This document shows, in pieces, positions 55,094 through 64,000 of a stretch of DNA of 64,000 bases (position 1 is its first letter; every line of letters starts with the position of its first letter). Origin of the DNA: Lachnospira multipara LB2003 (GTDB lineage Bacteria > Bacillota > Clostridia > Lachnospirales > Lachnospiraceae); NCBI RefSeq assembly GCF_000702205.1, contig NZ_JNKW01000008.1, positions 1 through 64,000 on the forward strand, written 5' to 3'. A program made the position numbers and the translations under genes. The notes under the pieces are model-generated. The model had not been told where the DNA came from, made no database searches, and saw nothing but the letters and a program-made list of their open reading frames with translations.

Positions 55094-55121
55094 AAATAGC
55101 TAATTCAGTACTTAGCTATTT
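55094..55121 (+). terminator. stem-loop after ptsH
   Basis: AAATAGCTAA / TTAGCTATTT with an 8-nt loop starts 6 bp after the ptsH stop. The T-tail is short, so it is probably a weak terminator backed by the stronger one downstream. Confidence 0.6.
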
Positions 55122-55174
55122 AATAATAATTTACACAAATATTTATATTCTTTTTTCATTTAATTTCCTTTATA

Positions 55175-55219
55175 AAAACCCAAAGAATATTACTTTAAAA
55201 AGTATATTCTTTGGGTTTT
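55175..55219. terminator. bidirectional terminator between ptsH and the response-regulator gene
   Basis: AAAACCCAAAGAATA (55175-55189) pairs with TATTCTTTGGGTTTT (55205-55219); a T-rich tail follows on both strands. The stem abuts the stop codon of the minus-strand gene. Confidence 0.82.
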
Positions 55220-56029
55220 TTATAATGCTTTATTAATTTTATCGGCTATCTCTTTATCGTGCTTAGCAAAGAATTTATCGATATTTTCTATTACAGTTTC
55301 CTTTGACTGTGACTTAAGTAAATAAGCCTCTGGCTTAGGTTTTAAGGATAAAACCTCCATTACACTCTCTTTATCTGATTTTGAAGTTAAAAACATAACT
55401 GGAATATTAGCCGTATCTTTTTCACTCTTAATCATTTCATAAACCTTAGCACCTGATATTACTGGCATTTCATAATCAAGTAATATTAAATCCACCTTAT
55501 TTGTAGCAAGAAATGTTATGGCGTTCATCCCCGAATTAACCATAAACACCTGATATTTCTCTTCTAGCCAGCCTTTCATAGTCCTAAGCATTGTACCGTC
55601 ATCATCACATACAAGAATTCTTTTCTTCTCTTCAAGTTTATTACGTTTATCCATAACTTCTTCAAGAACAATAGTAAGATTCTTAATATTTATAGGTCTT
55701 TTAAAGACTCCTGATATATTATCCTCATTAATGGCAAATTTAAGACTTTCCACCTCTTTACTATTACCAATTAAATATAACAATCTATTCATGTCATCCT
55801 TAATAAGGCTATTTAAAAAACGAAGGTTCGTCTCGTCATTTTCATCATCTTTATCATATTCACGTTCTAGAAACATTATAAATAATTCTGGCAATTCCCG
55901 TATTTGCTCGATTGATTCCTGTGAAGTTTCTGCTCTAACCACATTAAAGTGTGCGTTTACAAGTTCCTTCTCAATTGCACCAACCATAAAAGAATTGTTA
56001 TCTCCCAATAACAGGACCCTTTTATCCAT
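55220..56029 (-). CDS. tandem receiver-domain protein (first receiver degenerate)
   Basis: 269 residues with two receiver folds and no output domain. The second (about 137-260) is canonical: LVCDDDGTM (acidic pocket), LILLDYEMP (phospho-Asp) and MFLTSKSDKES, with a Lys near YLLKSQSKE. In the first (about 1-125) the acidic pair is LLLGDNNSF and the phospho-Asp position reads LFIMFLERE, so it is probably a pseudo-receiver. The ribosome site is GAGGTTATAATTT. The gene is followed on the same strand by nothing else before a terminator, so its partner is probably the receiver-HPt protein upstream. Confidence 0.85.
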   Translation of the reverse strand: MDKRVLLLGDNNSFMVGAIEKELVNAHFNVVRAETSQESIEQIRELPELFIMFLEREYDKDDENDETNLRFLNSLIKDDMNRLLYLIGNSKEVESLKFAINEDNISGVFKRPINIKNLTIVLEEVMDKRNKLEEKKRILVCDDDGTMLRTMKGWLEEKYQVFMVNSGMNAITFLATNKVDLILLDYEMPVISGAKVYEMIKSEKDTANIPVMFLTSKSDKESVMEVLSLKPKPEAYLLKSQSKETVIENIDKFFAKHDKEIADKINKAL

Positions 56030-56172
56030 AAATTATAACCTCACTTTTATTAAATTCCCTAACTCTCTCCTAATATTAATTTTACTAAAAATAGCCATAT
56101 TTGCAAGGAAAAATTTACATTTAGTCTTGTTATTAAAGCTTTGATAGACAAGCGTATATTATTAATAATACA

Positions 56173-57165
56173 TTAATTTAATTTATCCTTTACACTATCT
56201 AATAGCTTATTAATTCCATCAATATCAACAGCCGCTACTAGTGGAATTAGACTATTATAAATATCTTCATATTCAGACGGAATAGCATATTTTTCTAGCA
56301 TGTCCATGATTGAATCTACACCGTCAAAATCAAAAGCTTCCACTAATTCATGTAAACTTCTAAAAGCCTCTTTTAGACTCTCCACATCTATTTTCTTTTT
56401 AGCATTGTCACTATCCTTATCTTCTCCTAAGATACTGCTTATCCTCACCTTTAGCTCTAATAAATCATTTAAAAAATCTGGCGTCAAATTCTTTATTGTT
56501 TCTTTTTCACCCTTATTACCCATCTCTTCTAGGTAAGCTGCTCTATTAGATATATCCATGGCACCTATAAGTCTTGCAGAACTCTTAATTGAATGAACTA
56601 GAATAACATAATTTTTAATGTCTTCTTCCTCATAGTATTGTTTCAAGGCCTCATATCTAGCATCTATAGAAATCAAGAAGTTTTCCATTATTTCCTTTAA
56701 CATATCCTCATCGCCGCAATTAGTTAATGCCATATCATAATCAATTTTCTTTACTTCTAGACTCTTTAGCTTGTAAGAAGGTATATACTTTAATAGCAAT
56801 TCTTCTAGCTTTACTCCATCCACGGGCTTATTAATAAAATCTGTAAATCCTTCCCTTAAATACATATCCTTAGCATCAGCTGCATCATTAGCTGATAATA
56901 CAATTGCTGGAACACCCTTATTTTTATTATTTATATTGTCATTCATATTATGCAAAAACTCTATTCCACTCATATTAGGCATTTTATGATCAATTAACAT
57001 ACAATCATATCTAACTTTTGTAATAAGATTTAATGCCTCATCCCCGCTAGTTACAGCGTCTATAATAATATCTGAATTTTTTAAAAGACCTTTTAATGCA
57101 ATAAGATTTATTTCTGTATCATCTACTGCAAGAATTCTTGCCTTAGTTTGGTTAGTATCTGTCAA
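56173..57165 (-). CDS. receiver-HPt phosphorelay protein
   Basis: About 330 residues. An N-terminal receiver (ILAVDDTEINL, CMLIDHKMPNMSG, VLSANDAADAK) with a canonical phospho-Asp is followed by a histidine phosphotransfer domain: LVHSIKSSARLIGA matches HxxKxxxxxxG. A charged helical tail of about 100 residues ends the protein. It has no kinase domain, so a hybrid kinase elsewhere must feed it. The ATG at 57174 directly abuts its GAGGGG site; the in-frame TTG at 57165 has proper spacing and is preferred. It could pass phosphate to the tandem receiver protein encoded next. Confidence 0.85.
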   Translation of the reverse strand: MTDTNQTKARILAVDDTEINLIALKGLLKNSDIIIDAVTSGDEALNLITKVRYDCMLIDHKMPNMSGIEFLHNMNDNINNKNKGVPAIVLSANDAADAKDMYLREGFTDFINKPVDGVKLEELLLKYIPSYKLKSLEVKKIDYDMALTNCGDEDMLKEIMENFLISIDARYEALKQYYEEEDIKNYVILVHSIKSSARLIGAMDISNRAAYLEEMGNKGEKETIKNLTPDFLNDLLELKVRISSILGEDKDSDNAKKKIDVESLKEAFRSLHELVEAFDFDGVDSIMDMLEKYAIPSEYEDIYNSLIPLVAAVDIDGINKLLDSVKDKLN

Positions 57166-57257
57166 ATAAATCATCCCCTCTACTTTATAATCACGTTCTT
57201 TTTACAACTATGTAAATTATAGCAACAAAAAAGGCTGTTTACAATGCTTATAAACCA

Positions 57258-58742
57258 TTATAGATTTGAATATCCCATTAAATATTCATCAACTTCTTTT
57301 GCACATGCCCTTCCTTCAGCTATAGCACGAACTACTAAAGACTGACCAAGATGCATATCTCCTGCAGTAAATACCCCATCTACGCTTGTTTTATGACCGT
57401 CAATAGCAGTTTTTACATTAGTTCTTGCATCAACTTCAACCTTAGCATCATCAACAATATATGATTCTGTTCCAAGAAAACCCGCTGCAATAAGAACAAT
57501 ATCAGCTGGAATTTTCTTCTCTGTTCCCTCTATTGGAAGCATTGATATTCTTCCAGTCTTTGGCTCTTTTTTAGCTTCAAGGCTAATAAGAACAACTTCT
57601 TTTAAGCTGCCCTTCTTATCCTTAATAAATTCCTTAACTGTTACCTGATAAACTCTTGGATCCTTACCAAACTTATAGATAGATTCTTCCTGTCCATAAT
57701 CTACCTTTAATACTTTTGGCCACTCAGGCCAAGCATTTGACTCTAGTCTAGTCTTTGGTGGCTGTGGCATCATCTCAAGCTGAGTAACGCTTTTTGCCTT
57801 AAGTCTAATACTTGTAGCAACACAGTCATTACCTGTATCGCCACCACCAATAATAACTACATTTTTATCCTTAACAAGCTCATATGGCACATTTTTAAAA
57901 TTACTGTCCAGAAGCTTTTTAGTTACATTTGTAAGAAAATCTACTGCAAAATAAATTCCAGTTGCATCTCTACCAGGAGCGTTAATATCTCTTGCTTTTG
58001 AAGCGCCACATGCAAGAACAACTGCATCATATTGCTTCTTTAATTCAGACATATGAATATCCTTGCCTACATTTACATTGCAAATAAATTTAACCCCCGC
58101 ATTCTCTAATAACTTAACTCTTCTATCAATAACAGACTTATCAAGTTTCATATTAGGAATACCATATCTAAGTAAACCACCTACTCTGTCGTTTCTTTCA
58201 TACACAGTTACATCATGGCCTCTTCTATTAAGGAGCTGACAAACTGCTAAGCCAGAAGGGCCACTACCAACTACAGCTACCCTTTTACCTGTTCTTACAT
58301 GTGGAGTCTTCTCCTCAACCAAACCATTTTCAAAAGCATATTCGATAACTGCCTTCTCATTTTCCTTAATACTAATTGCTTCATCATGCAAGCCACAAGT
58401 ACAAGCTGCTTCACATAATGCTGGACAAACTCTACTTGTAAATTCAGGAAAACTATGTGTCATGGAAAGTCTATAATAAGCCTCTCCCATTCTTCCTCTA
58501 TAAACTAAATCGTTCATTTCAGGAATTAAGTTATGCAATGGACATCCAGACATCATGCCAGATATCATATTACCATTTTGGCAAAAAGCAACACCACAAT
58601 CCATACATCTTGCTGCTTGATTTCTTTGTTTATTTAAAGAAAGTCTTTCATGAAATTCACCAAAATCATTGATTCTTTCAATTTCAGATCTAACCTTTCC
58701 CACTTCTCTTTCAATTTTTAAAAAAGCTGACATCTGTCCCAT
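57258..58742 (-). CDS. gltD: glutamate synthase (NADPH) small subunit
   Basis: 494 residues. The N-terminal Cys motifs CMDCGVAFC and CPLHNLIPEMND, and CPALCEAACTCG, bind [4Fe-4S] clusters. FAD site VAVVGSGPSGLAVCQLL and NADPH site VVIIGGGDTGNDCVATSIR follow, with a C-terminal TAGDMHLGQSLVVRAI. It feeds electrons to GltB. The start overlaps the gltB stop (TAATG), giving coupled translation. Confidence 0.96.
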   Translation of the reverse strand: MGQMSAFLKIEREVGKVRSEIERINDFGEFHERLSLNKQRNQAARCMDCGVAFCQNGNMISGMMSGCPLHNLIPEMNDLVYRGRMGEAYYRLSMTHSFPEFTSRVCPALCEAACTCGLHDEAISIKENEKAVIEYAFENGLVEEKTPHVRTGKRVAVVGSGPSGLAVCQLLNRRGHDVTVYERNDRVGGLLRYGIPNMKLDKSVIDRRVKLLENAGVKFICNVNVGKDIHMSELKKQYDAVVLACGASKARDINAPGRDATGIYFAVDFLTNVTKKLLDSNFKNVPYELVKDKNVVIIGGGDTGNDCVATSIRLKAKSVTQLEMMPQPPKTRLESNAWPEWPKVLKVDYGQEESIYKFGKDPRVYQVTVKEFIKDKKGSLKEVVLISLEAKKEPKTGRISMLPIEGTEKKIPADIVLIAAGFLGTESYIVDDAKVEVDARTNVKTAIDGHKTSVDGVFTAGDMHLGQSLVVRAIAEGRACAKEVDEYLMGYSNL

Positions 58743-61700
58743 TATGCAATGCCTCCATTCACGAATTCTCTAAATGCTTCTATTTTTGCTGTCTCTGGAT
58801 CTGTACCTGTTTCCATTTCCTTAGCAATAAGACGTAACATTTCCTTATAGTCAACAGGAATTATTTTCTTAAATTTATAAACATATTTATCAAAATCATC
58901 AAGAATTAGTTTTGCTTTAGCTGAATTTGTTGCCTTGTAATGTTCAGTAATTAAGCGTCTTAATTCATCCTTATCTTCTTTATAAGTCAATGATTCCATA
59001 CTAACTAATTGCTTATTAACGTTTTTATATAGCTTGCTTTCTTCATCAAGTACGTAAGCTACACCACCGCTCATACCAGCTGCGAAATTCTTACCTACAC
59101 TACCGAGTACAACTACAACACCACCAGTCATATATTCACAACCATGCTCACCAATGCCTTCTACAACAGCTATTGCACCTGAGTTACGTACCGCAAATCT
59201 CTCTCCTGCCATACCTGAAATAAATACCTGACCTGATGTTGCACCATAAAGAGCCACATTACCAACAATTATGTTCTTGCTTGGATCATATTTTGCATTG
59301 CTTGGTGTAGAAACAATTAATTTACCACCAGATAGTCCCTTACCCATGTAATCATTACTATCTCCTGTTAAATTTAAAGTAAGTCCCTTTGGAATAAATG
59401 CACCAAAACTTTGTCCACCAGAGCCATGACAGTTTATAGTAATGCTTCCATCCTCTAAGCCATCCGGATATTTTTTTGTAATGCAAGAACCAAGTAATGT
59501 ACCAAAAGTTCTATCAACACTTGATAAATTAACATCTATGCTTACCTTTTGACCATTTTCAAGAGCCTTCTTTACTTCTGCAGATTTTAATACAATACTT
59601 TCGTCCTTAGTCTTCTCAAGTTCAAATTTAAATGCATTCTTTTCATCATGAACAATCTTATTCTTTCCTGTGAATAGAAGAATTTCTGATAAATCAATCT
59701 TCTTTTCTTTATCTGTTAAATTATCCTTAACCTTTAAAAGGTCTGTTCTACCAACAAGCTCCTCAACTGTTCTAATTCCAAGACTTGCCATTATTTCTCT
59801 TAACTGTCTTGCAATAAAAATCATAAAATTCTCTACATATTCTGGCTTACCAGCAAAACGCTTACGAAGCTCAGGATTCTGTGTTGCAACACCCATTGGA
59901 CATGTATCAGACTGGCACTGGCGCATCATAACACAACCAAGTGTTATAAGTGGAGCTGTAGCAAAACCGAACTCTTCTGCACCAAGCATTGCAGCAATAG
60001 CTACATCTCTACCACTCATAAGCTTTCCATCAGTTTCAACGATTACCCTATTTCTAAGTCCATTAGCAAGTAATGTTTGATGAGCTTCGGCTAGTCCAAG
60101 TTCCCAAGGAAGGCCTGCATTATGAATTGATGAAAGTGGAGCAGCACCTGTACCACCATCATATCCTGAAATTAATACGACAGTTGCACCAGCTTTTGCA
60201 ACACCTGCAGCAATAGTACCAACACCTGCCTCTGATACCAACTTAACTGATATTCTTGCATCTTTATTTGAGCATTTTAAATCATAAATAAGCTGAGCTA
60301 AATCTTCAATTGAATAAATATCGTGATGAGGTGGTGGAGAAATAAGGCTAACTCCAGGTGTTGAATGTCTAGTTTTTGCAACCCAAGGATAAACCTTCTT
60401 ACCTGGCAAGTGTCCACCTTCACCTGGCTTAGCACCCTGTGCCATCTTAATCTGGATTTCCTTAGCACTAACTAAATACTTACTTGTAACACCAAATCTA
60501 CCACTGGCAACCTGCTTAATAGCAGAGCTTCTATCATGTGTAGTGCCTGCAGATAATAATCTTTCATCACTTTCTCCACCTTCACCACTGTTACTCTTTC
60601 CATGTAAGTGATTCATAGCAATTGCAAGAGTTTGGTGTGCTTCCTCTGAAATAGAACCATAGGACATAGCACCTGTCTTAAATCTTCTTACAATACTTTC
60701 TTCACTTTCAACCTTATCAATATCAATACCCTTCTTAGGTAAATTAAAATCAAGTAAACTTCTTAGATAACCTGTTTTTTCTTCATCTACCATCTTAGTG
60801 TATTCCACGAACTTATCATAATTACCTTCTCTTGTTGCAGTCTGTAACATATGAATTGTCTTAGGATTGTATCTATGATGTTCACCCTGTGATCTGCTCT
60901 TATGTCTACCCATAGCAGATAACTCATAGTTAGTATCAAGACCAAGTGGGTCAAAAGCCTTACTATGCTGCTCATCACAAGCTTTTTCAATGTCTGATAA
61001 GCTAATACCACCTACTCTACTTACTGTTCCTGTAAAGTATTCATCAATAACTTCCTTAGAAACACCAATAGCTTCAAACATCTTACTACCCTGATATGAC
61101 TGAATTGTAGAAATACCCATCTTTGAAGCAATTTTTACAATACCAAAAAGCACAGCATTGTCATAATCTTCAACAGCTGCATAATAATCCTTATCTAATA
61201 AGCCCTCATCAACTAACTGACCTATTGTTGCATGTGCAAGATATGGATTTACAGCAGAAGCACCATAGCCTAAAAGTGTGGCAAAATGGTGTACTTCTCT
61301 TGGTTCACCAGACTCAACAACAATTGACATAGCAGTACATTTCTTAGTATCAACTAAATGCTTATGAACTGCAGCAACAGCAAGTAATGATGGAATTGCA
61401 ACGTGGTTCTCATCAACGCCCCTATCTGAAAGAATAAGAATATTAGCGCCTTCTCGATAAGCCTTATCAACCTCAACAAATAAGTGGTCTAATACTCTCT
61501 TCATTGGAGTTCTCTTATAGAACAAAATAGGAACCTTAGCTACTCTAAATCCGTCCTTGTGTAAATTTTCAATTTTAAGCAAGTCAAGATCTGTAAGGAT
61601 AGGATTATTTATTTTTAGAACCTGACAGTTCTCTGGTTTTTCCTCTAATAAATTACCATTAGTACCAAGATATACTGTTCTTGATGTTACAATTTCCTCA

Positions 61701-63295
61701 CGAATTGAATCTATTGGTGGATTTGTAACCTGAGCAAATAACTGCTTAAAATAATAAAATAATGGCTGATATTCCTTAGATAAAGCTGCGATAGGTGTAT
61801 CAATACCCATTGATCCAATTGCCTCTGTTCCATTTAAAGCCATTGAAAGAATACTATCATGGTAATTTTCCCAAGTATAACCAAAGGCCTTTTGAAGTCT
61901 TTGTCTTTCTTTAAATGAATAGCTAGTTACCTTCTTATTTGGAATTTTTAATGCACTTAGTGGAAGAAGGTTACTATCTAACCATTCGCCATATGGCTTA
62001 CTTTTAGCATACATTTCTTTGATTTCTTCATCGTAAATAATCTTGCCTTCCTTAGTATCTACAATAAGAAGCTTACCTGGATGAAGTCTCTCTTTTTTTA
62101 CAATATGGCTTTCGTCTAAATCAAGAACACCAACCTCAGATGAAAGAATAAGTCTTCCATCATCCATTACATAGTATCTAGATGGTCTAAGACCGTTTCT
62201 ATCAAGAATTGCACCAAATACATCACCATCTGAGAATAGGATAGAAGCTGGGCCATCCCAAGGTTCCATCATTGTTGCGTAATATTGATAAAAATCTCTT
62301 TCTTCATAAGAAAGTGTTTCATTATGAGACCAAGGTTCAGGAATCATAATTGAAGCAGCAAGTGGAAGTGGCATGCCGCTCATTACAAGGAATTCTAGAG
62401 CATTATCAAGCATTGCTGAATCTGAACCATTTTGTGAAATGACAGGAAATACCTTAGTCATATCCTCTAAACTAAAGGCATCAGAATGCATAGTTTCCTC
62501 TCTAGCAAGCATCTTATCTACGTTACCTTTAATTGTATTAATCTCACCATTGTGTACAATTAATCTGTTTGGATGAGCTCTCATCCAGCTAGGCTGTGTA
62601 TTAGTTGAGAAACGTGAGTGAACCATTGAAATTGCAGACTTATAACTTTCATCTTCTAAATCTGTAAAAAATGTTCTTAACTGACCAACTAAAAACATAC
62701 CCTTATAAACTATAGTTCTACATGACAATGAAACAACGTAAGTATCTGTACTACTTTGCTCAAATTCTCTACGAATAATGTAAAGCATTCTATCAAAATC
62801 TAAATCACTAGCACATTCCTTTGATCTTTGAATAAAAACTTGATAAATTGAAGGCATACATTCCTTTGCCTTACTACCAAGAACATCAGGATTTGAGTCA
62901 ACCTTTCTCCATGCAATAATCTTTAAACCGCTTTTTCTAACGATAATTTCAAACATAGATTTTTCTCTACGCATATCAAGTTCATTTTGAGAGAAGAAAA
63001 ACATACCAACACCGTAGTTTCTCTCACTAGGAAGTTCAATGCCCTCTTCTTTTAGCTTTTTTACAAAAAATTCGTGTGGAATTTGAGTTAAAATACCAAC
63101 GCCATCACCAGTCTTACCCTCTGCATCTTTACCAGCACGATGTTCTAGTTTCTCCACTATAGATAATGCATCACTGACTAATTTGTGATTTTTTCTACCT
63201 TTAACATCAATTACTGCACCGATACCGCAGTTATCATGTTCAAAAGACGACCTATATAGGCCTTTTTCCTCAACTTGTCTTAATAAATCATTCAT
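58742..63295 (-). CDS. gltB: glutamate synthase large subunit
   Basis: 1517 residues. After a propeptide of about 22 residues the catalytic Cys begins CGIGAVIDVKGRKNH, the class II glutaminase. The FMN/synthase domain follows, with GGHLPGKKVYPWVAKTRHSTPGVSLISPPPHHDIYSIEDLAQLI and the 3Fe-4S Cys motif CVMMRQCQSDTCPMGVAT. A C-terminal GXGXG beta-helix (about 1250-1450) ends it. It makes two glutamates from glutamine and 2-oxoglutarate. The ribosome site is GGAGGATTATA. Confidence 0.97.
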   Translation of the reverse strand: MNDLLRQVEEKGLYRSSFEHDNCGIGAVIDVKGRKNHKLVSDALSIVEKLEHRAGKDAEGKTGDGVGILTQIPHEFFVKKLKEEGIELPSERNYGVGMFFFSQNELDMRREKSMFEIIVRKSGLKIIAWRKVDSNPDVLGSKAKECMPSIYQVFIQRSKECASDLDFDRMLYIIRREFEQSSTDTYVVSLSCRTIVYKGMFLVGQLRTFFTDLEDESYKSAISMVHSRFSTNTQPSWMRAHPNRLIVHNGEINTIKGNVDKMLAREETMHSDAFSLEDMTKVFPVISQNGSDSAMLDNALEFLVMSGMPLPLAASIMIPEPWSHNETLSYEERDFYQYYATMMEPWDGPASILFSDGDVFGAILDRNGLRPSRYYVMDDGRLILSSEVGVLDLDESHIVKKERLHPGKLLIVDTKEGKIIYDEEIKEMYAKSKPYGEWLDSNLLPLSALKIPNKKVTSYSFKERQRLQKAFGYTWENYHDSILSMALNGTEAIGSMGIDTPIAALSKEYQPLFYYFKQLFAQVTNPPIDSIREEIVTSRTVYLGTNGNLLEEKPENCQVLKINNPILTDLDLLKIENLHKDGFRVAKVPILFYKRTPMKRVLDHLFVEVDKAYREGANILILSDRGVDENHVAIPSLLAVAAVHKHLVDTKKCTAMSIVVESGEPREVHHFATLLGYGASAVNPYLAHATIGQLVDEGLLDKDYYAAVEDYDNAVLFGIVKIASKMGISTIQSYQGSKMFEAIGVSKEVIDEYFTGTVSRVGGISLSDIEKACDEQHSKAFDPLGLDTNYELSAMGRHKSRSQGEHHRYNPKTIHMLQTATREGNYDKFVEYTKMVDEEKTGYLRSLLDFNLPKKGIDIDKVESEESIVRRFKTGAMSYGSISEEAHQTLAIAMNHLHGKSNSGEGGESDERLLSAGTTHDRSSAIKQVASGRFGVTSKYLVSAKEIQIKMAQGAKPGEGGHLPGKKVYPWVAKTRHSTPGVSLISPPPHHDIYSIEDLAQLIYDLKCSNKDARISVKLVSEAGVGTIAAGVAKAGATVVLISGYDGGTGAAPLSSIHNAGLPWELGLAEAHQTLLANGLRNRVIVETDGKLMSGRDVAIAAMLGAEEFGFATAPLITLGCVMMRQCQSDTCPMGVATQNPELRKRFAGKPEYVENFMIFIARQLREIMASLGIRTVEELVGRTDLLKVKDNLTDKEKKIDLSEILLFTGKNKIVHDEKNAFKFELEKTKDESIVLKSAEVKKALENGQKVSIDVNLSSVDRTFGTLLGSCITKKYPDGLEDGSITINCHGSGGQSFGAFIPKGLTLNLTGDSNDYMGKGLSGGKLIVSTPSNAKYDPSKNIIVGNVALYGATSGQVFISGMAGERFAVRNSGAIAVVEGIGEHGCEYMTGGVVVVLGSVGKNFAAGMSGGVAYVLDEESKLYKNVNKQLVSMESLTYKEDKDELRRLITEHYKATNSAKAKLILDDFDKYVYKFKKIIPVDYKEMLRLIAKEMETGTDPETAKIEAFREFVNGGIA

Positions 63296-63309
63296 TATAA
63301 TCCTCCATT

Positions 63310-63338
63310 AAGCGCCCCTAGATAACCTAAGGACGCTT
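63310..63338 (-). promoter_or_regulatory. gltB upstream hairpin
   Basis: In minus-strand RNA, AAGCGUCCUUAG pairs with CUAGGGGCGCUU over 12 positions including two G-U pairs, with a 5-nt loop. It lies 4 nt ahead of the GGAGG site of gltB and has no T-run, so it could modulate gltB translation or RNA processing. Confidence 0.4.
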
Positions 63339-63381
63339 ACCCATATAATATTAAATTTCGTGAATAACTAGAACATATCTA

Positions 63382-64000
63382 TTATTCTACATCTTGTAAT
63401 GCATCAAAGTCTTCTTCACCAGTACGAATCTTAATTACCTTACTTACTGGGTATACAAAGATCTTGCCATCACCAATTTTTCCTGTGTAGAGAGCTTTCT
63501 TAGCCGCTTCAACAACGCTTTCAACTGGTATTTTAGAAACAACAACCTCAAGCTTAATCTTTGGGAGAAGTGTCATATCCATTTCAACACCTCTGTACAT
63601 CTGGCCGGCACCCTTTTGAATACCACAACCTGTTACCTGAGTTACTGTAATTCCTGTTACTCCAAGCTCATTAAGTGCACGCTTAATCTTGTCGTATCTT
63701 GATAACTTAGTTACAATAACAATCTTGTTCATGCCAGTTTCTAGACTTGTACCAGCAAGATTACTACTTACATTTACTACTGGAACGGCTGCATCCTTAG
63801 CTGCTTTGCTTGCTAAATCATATTCATCAACACCAAGGCTTGTATTTTCATTAGCATCCATATATGACTCTGTTGCATCAACAATTGAAAAACCAGCATA
63901 TGCAGATGTGAGACCGTGTTCCATAACATCTAAGCCCTCAATTTCTTCTTCCTCTGAAACTCTAAGGCCGATTGTCTTTTTAATTATTGCGAATGTTATT
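63382..64000 (-). CDS. ammonium transporter fused to a P-II protein (partial, runs off the window)
   Basis: The frame stays open to the window edge. Residues near the edge (ITFAIIKKTIGLRVSEEEEIEGLDVMEHG) are the cytosolic C-tail of an Amt channel. After a linker of about 60 residues a P-II domain begins MNKIVIVTKLSRYDKIKRAL (about 63732). It ends with the P-II signature TGKIGDGKIFVYPV. The T-loop reads AGQMYRGVEMDMTLLPK, so the Tyr used for uridylylation in GlnB is not at its usual place. An internal ATG at 63924 is not a genuine start. Ammonium uptake ahead of gltB-gltD fits nitrogen assimilation. Confidence 0.85.
   Translation of the reverse strand, partial: ITFAIIKKTIGLRVSEEEEIEGLDVMEHGLTSAYAGFSIVDATESYMDANENTSLGVDEYDLASKAAKDAAVPVVNVSSNLAGTSLETGMNKIVIVTKLSRYDKIKRALNELGVTGITVTQVTGCGIQKGAGQMYRGVEMDMTLLPKIKLEVVVSKIPVESVVEAAKKALYTGKIGDGKIFVYPVSKVIKIRTGEEDFDALQDVE

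Noticed and set aside
62373-62576. Plus-strand ORFs inside gltB and other large genes
   Set aside because: They are antisense to strongly conserved coding sequence and have no ribosome sites.

Overview
The window looks like a chromosomal segment of a low-GC, Gram-positive, anaerobic Firmicute of the Lachnospiraceae type (Roseburia, Agathobacter, Lachnospira, Butyrivibrio neighbourhood). The support is low GC, strong AGGAGG ribosome binding sites, a sortase-type surface protein, a flavodiiron protein, a thioredoxin reductase that appears to lack an NADPH site, and a group IIC intron maturase very close to those I remember from Eubacterium rectale. No tRNA, rRNA, CRISPR array or phage structural gene was seen. 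Family calls come from reading motifs; no database search was run.

Layout. 1-4.1 kb: two overlapping ABC exporter half-genes, the second ending inside a compact multi-hairpin repeat. 4.1-6.8 kb: C39-like protease, lgt and a CxxCxxxCC protein. 7-9.4 kb: KDG kinase (+) and a stand-alone trpB (-). 9.5-14.6 kb: accessory block of zinc-ribbon membrane proteins, a 2-hydroxyacid dehydrogenase, small proteins and a broken M50-type protease gene. 14.75-16.6 kb: group IIC intron with a frameshifted maturase, placed directly after the padC terminator. 16.7-18 kb: padC/padR divergon sharing a perfect operator. 18-20.5 kb: DUF4143 ATPase, 33-bp tandem repeats and small membrane proteins. 20.5-23.7 kb: large SF1 helicase with a degenerate PLD-like domain and zinc ribbons, bracketed by two copies of a palindromic element. 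23.7-32.3 kb: surface polysaccharide operon (priming transferase, three glycosyltransferases, polymerase, flippase, LicD, CDP-glycerol synthase) with a terminator in its leader. 32.6-34 kb: cell-wall surface protein.

34.2-38.2 kb: riboflavin operon ribD-ribE-ribBA-ribH under an FMN riboswitch. 38.2-42.5 kb: SPFH protein and oxidative-stress genes (TrxR-like, glutathione peroxidase, flavodiiron protein). 42.6-46.5 kb: three-gene ABC-2 exporter. 46.7-49.8 kb: uracil permease, upp and an FNT channel behind a promoter with a U-rich start. 49.9-55.1 kb: AIM24 protein, then the fructose operon fruR-fruK-fruA and ptsH (+). 55.2-57.2 kb: two receiver-domain proteins, one with HPt. 57.3-64 kb: glutamate synthase gltB-gltD preceded by an ammonium transporter fused to a P-II protein that runs off the end of the window.

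The points most worth following up are the bracketed helicase cassette, the uraA promoter/leader, the repeat element at the start, the TrxR-like protein with no NADPH motif, and the Amt-P-II fusion.
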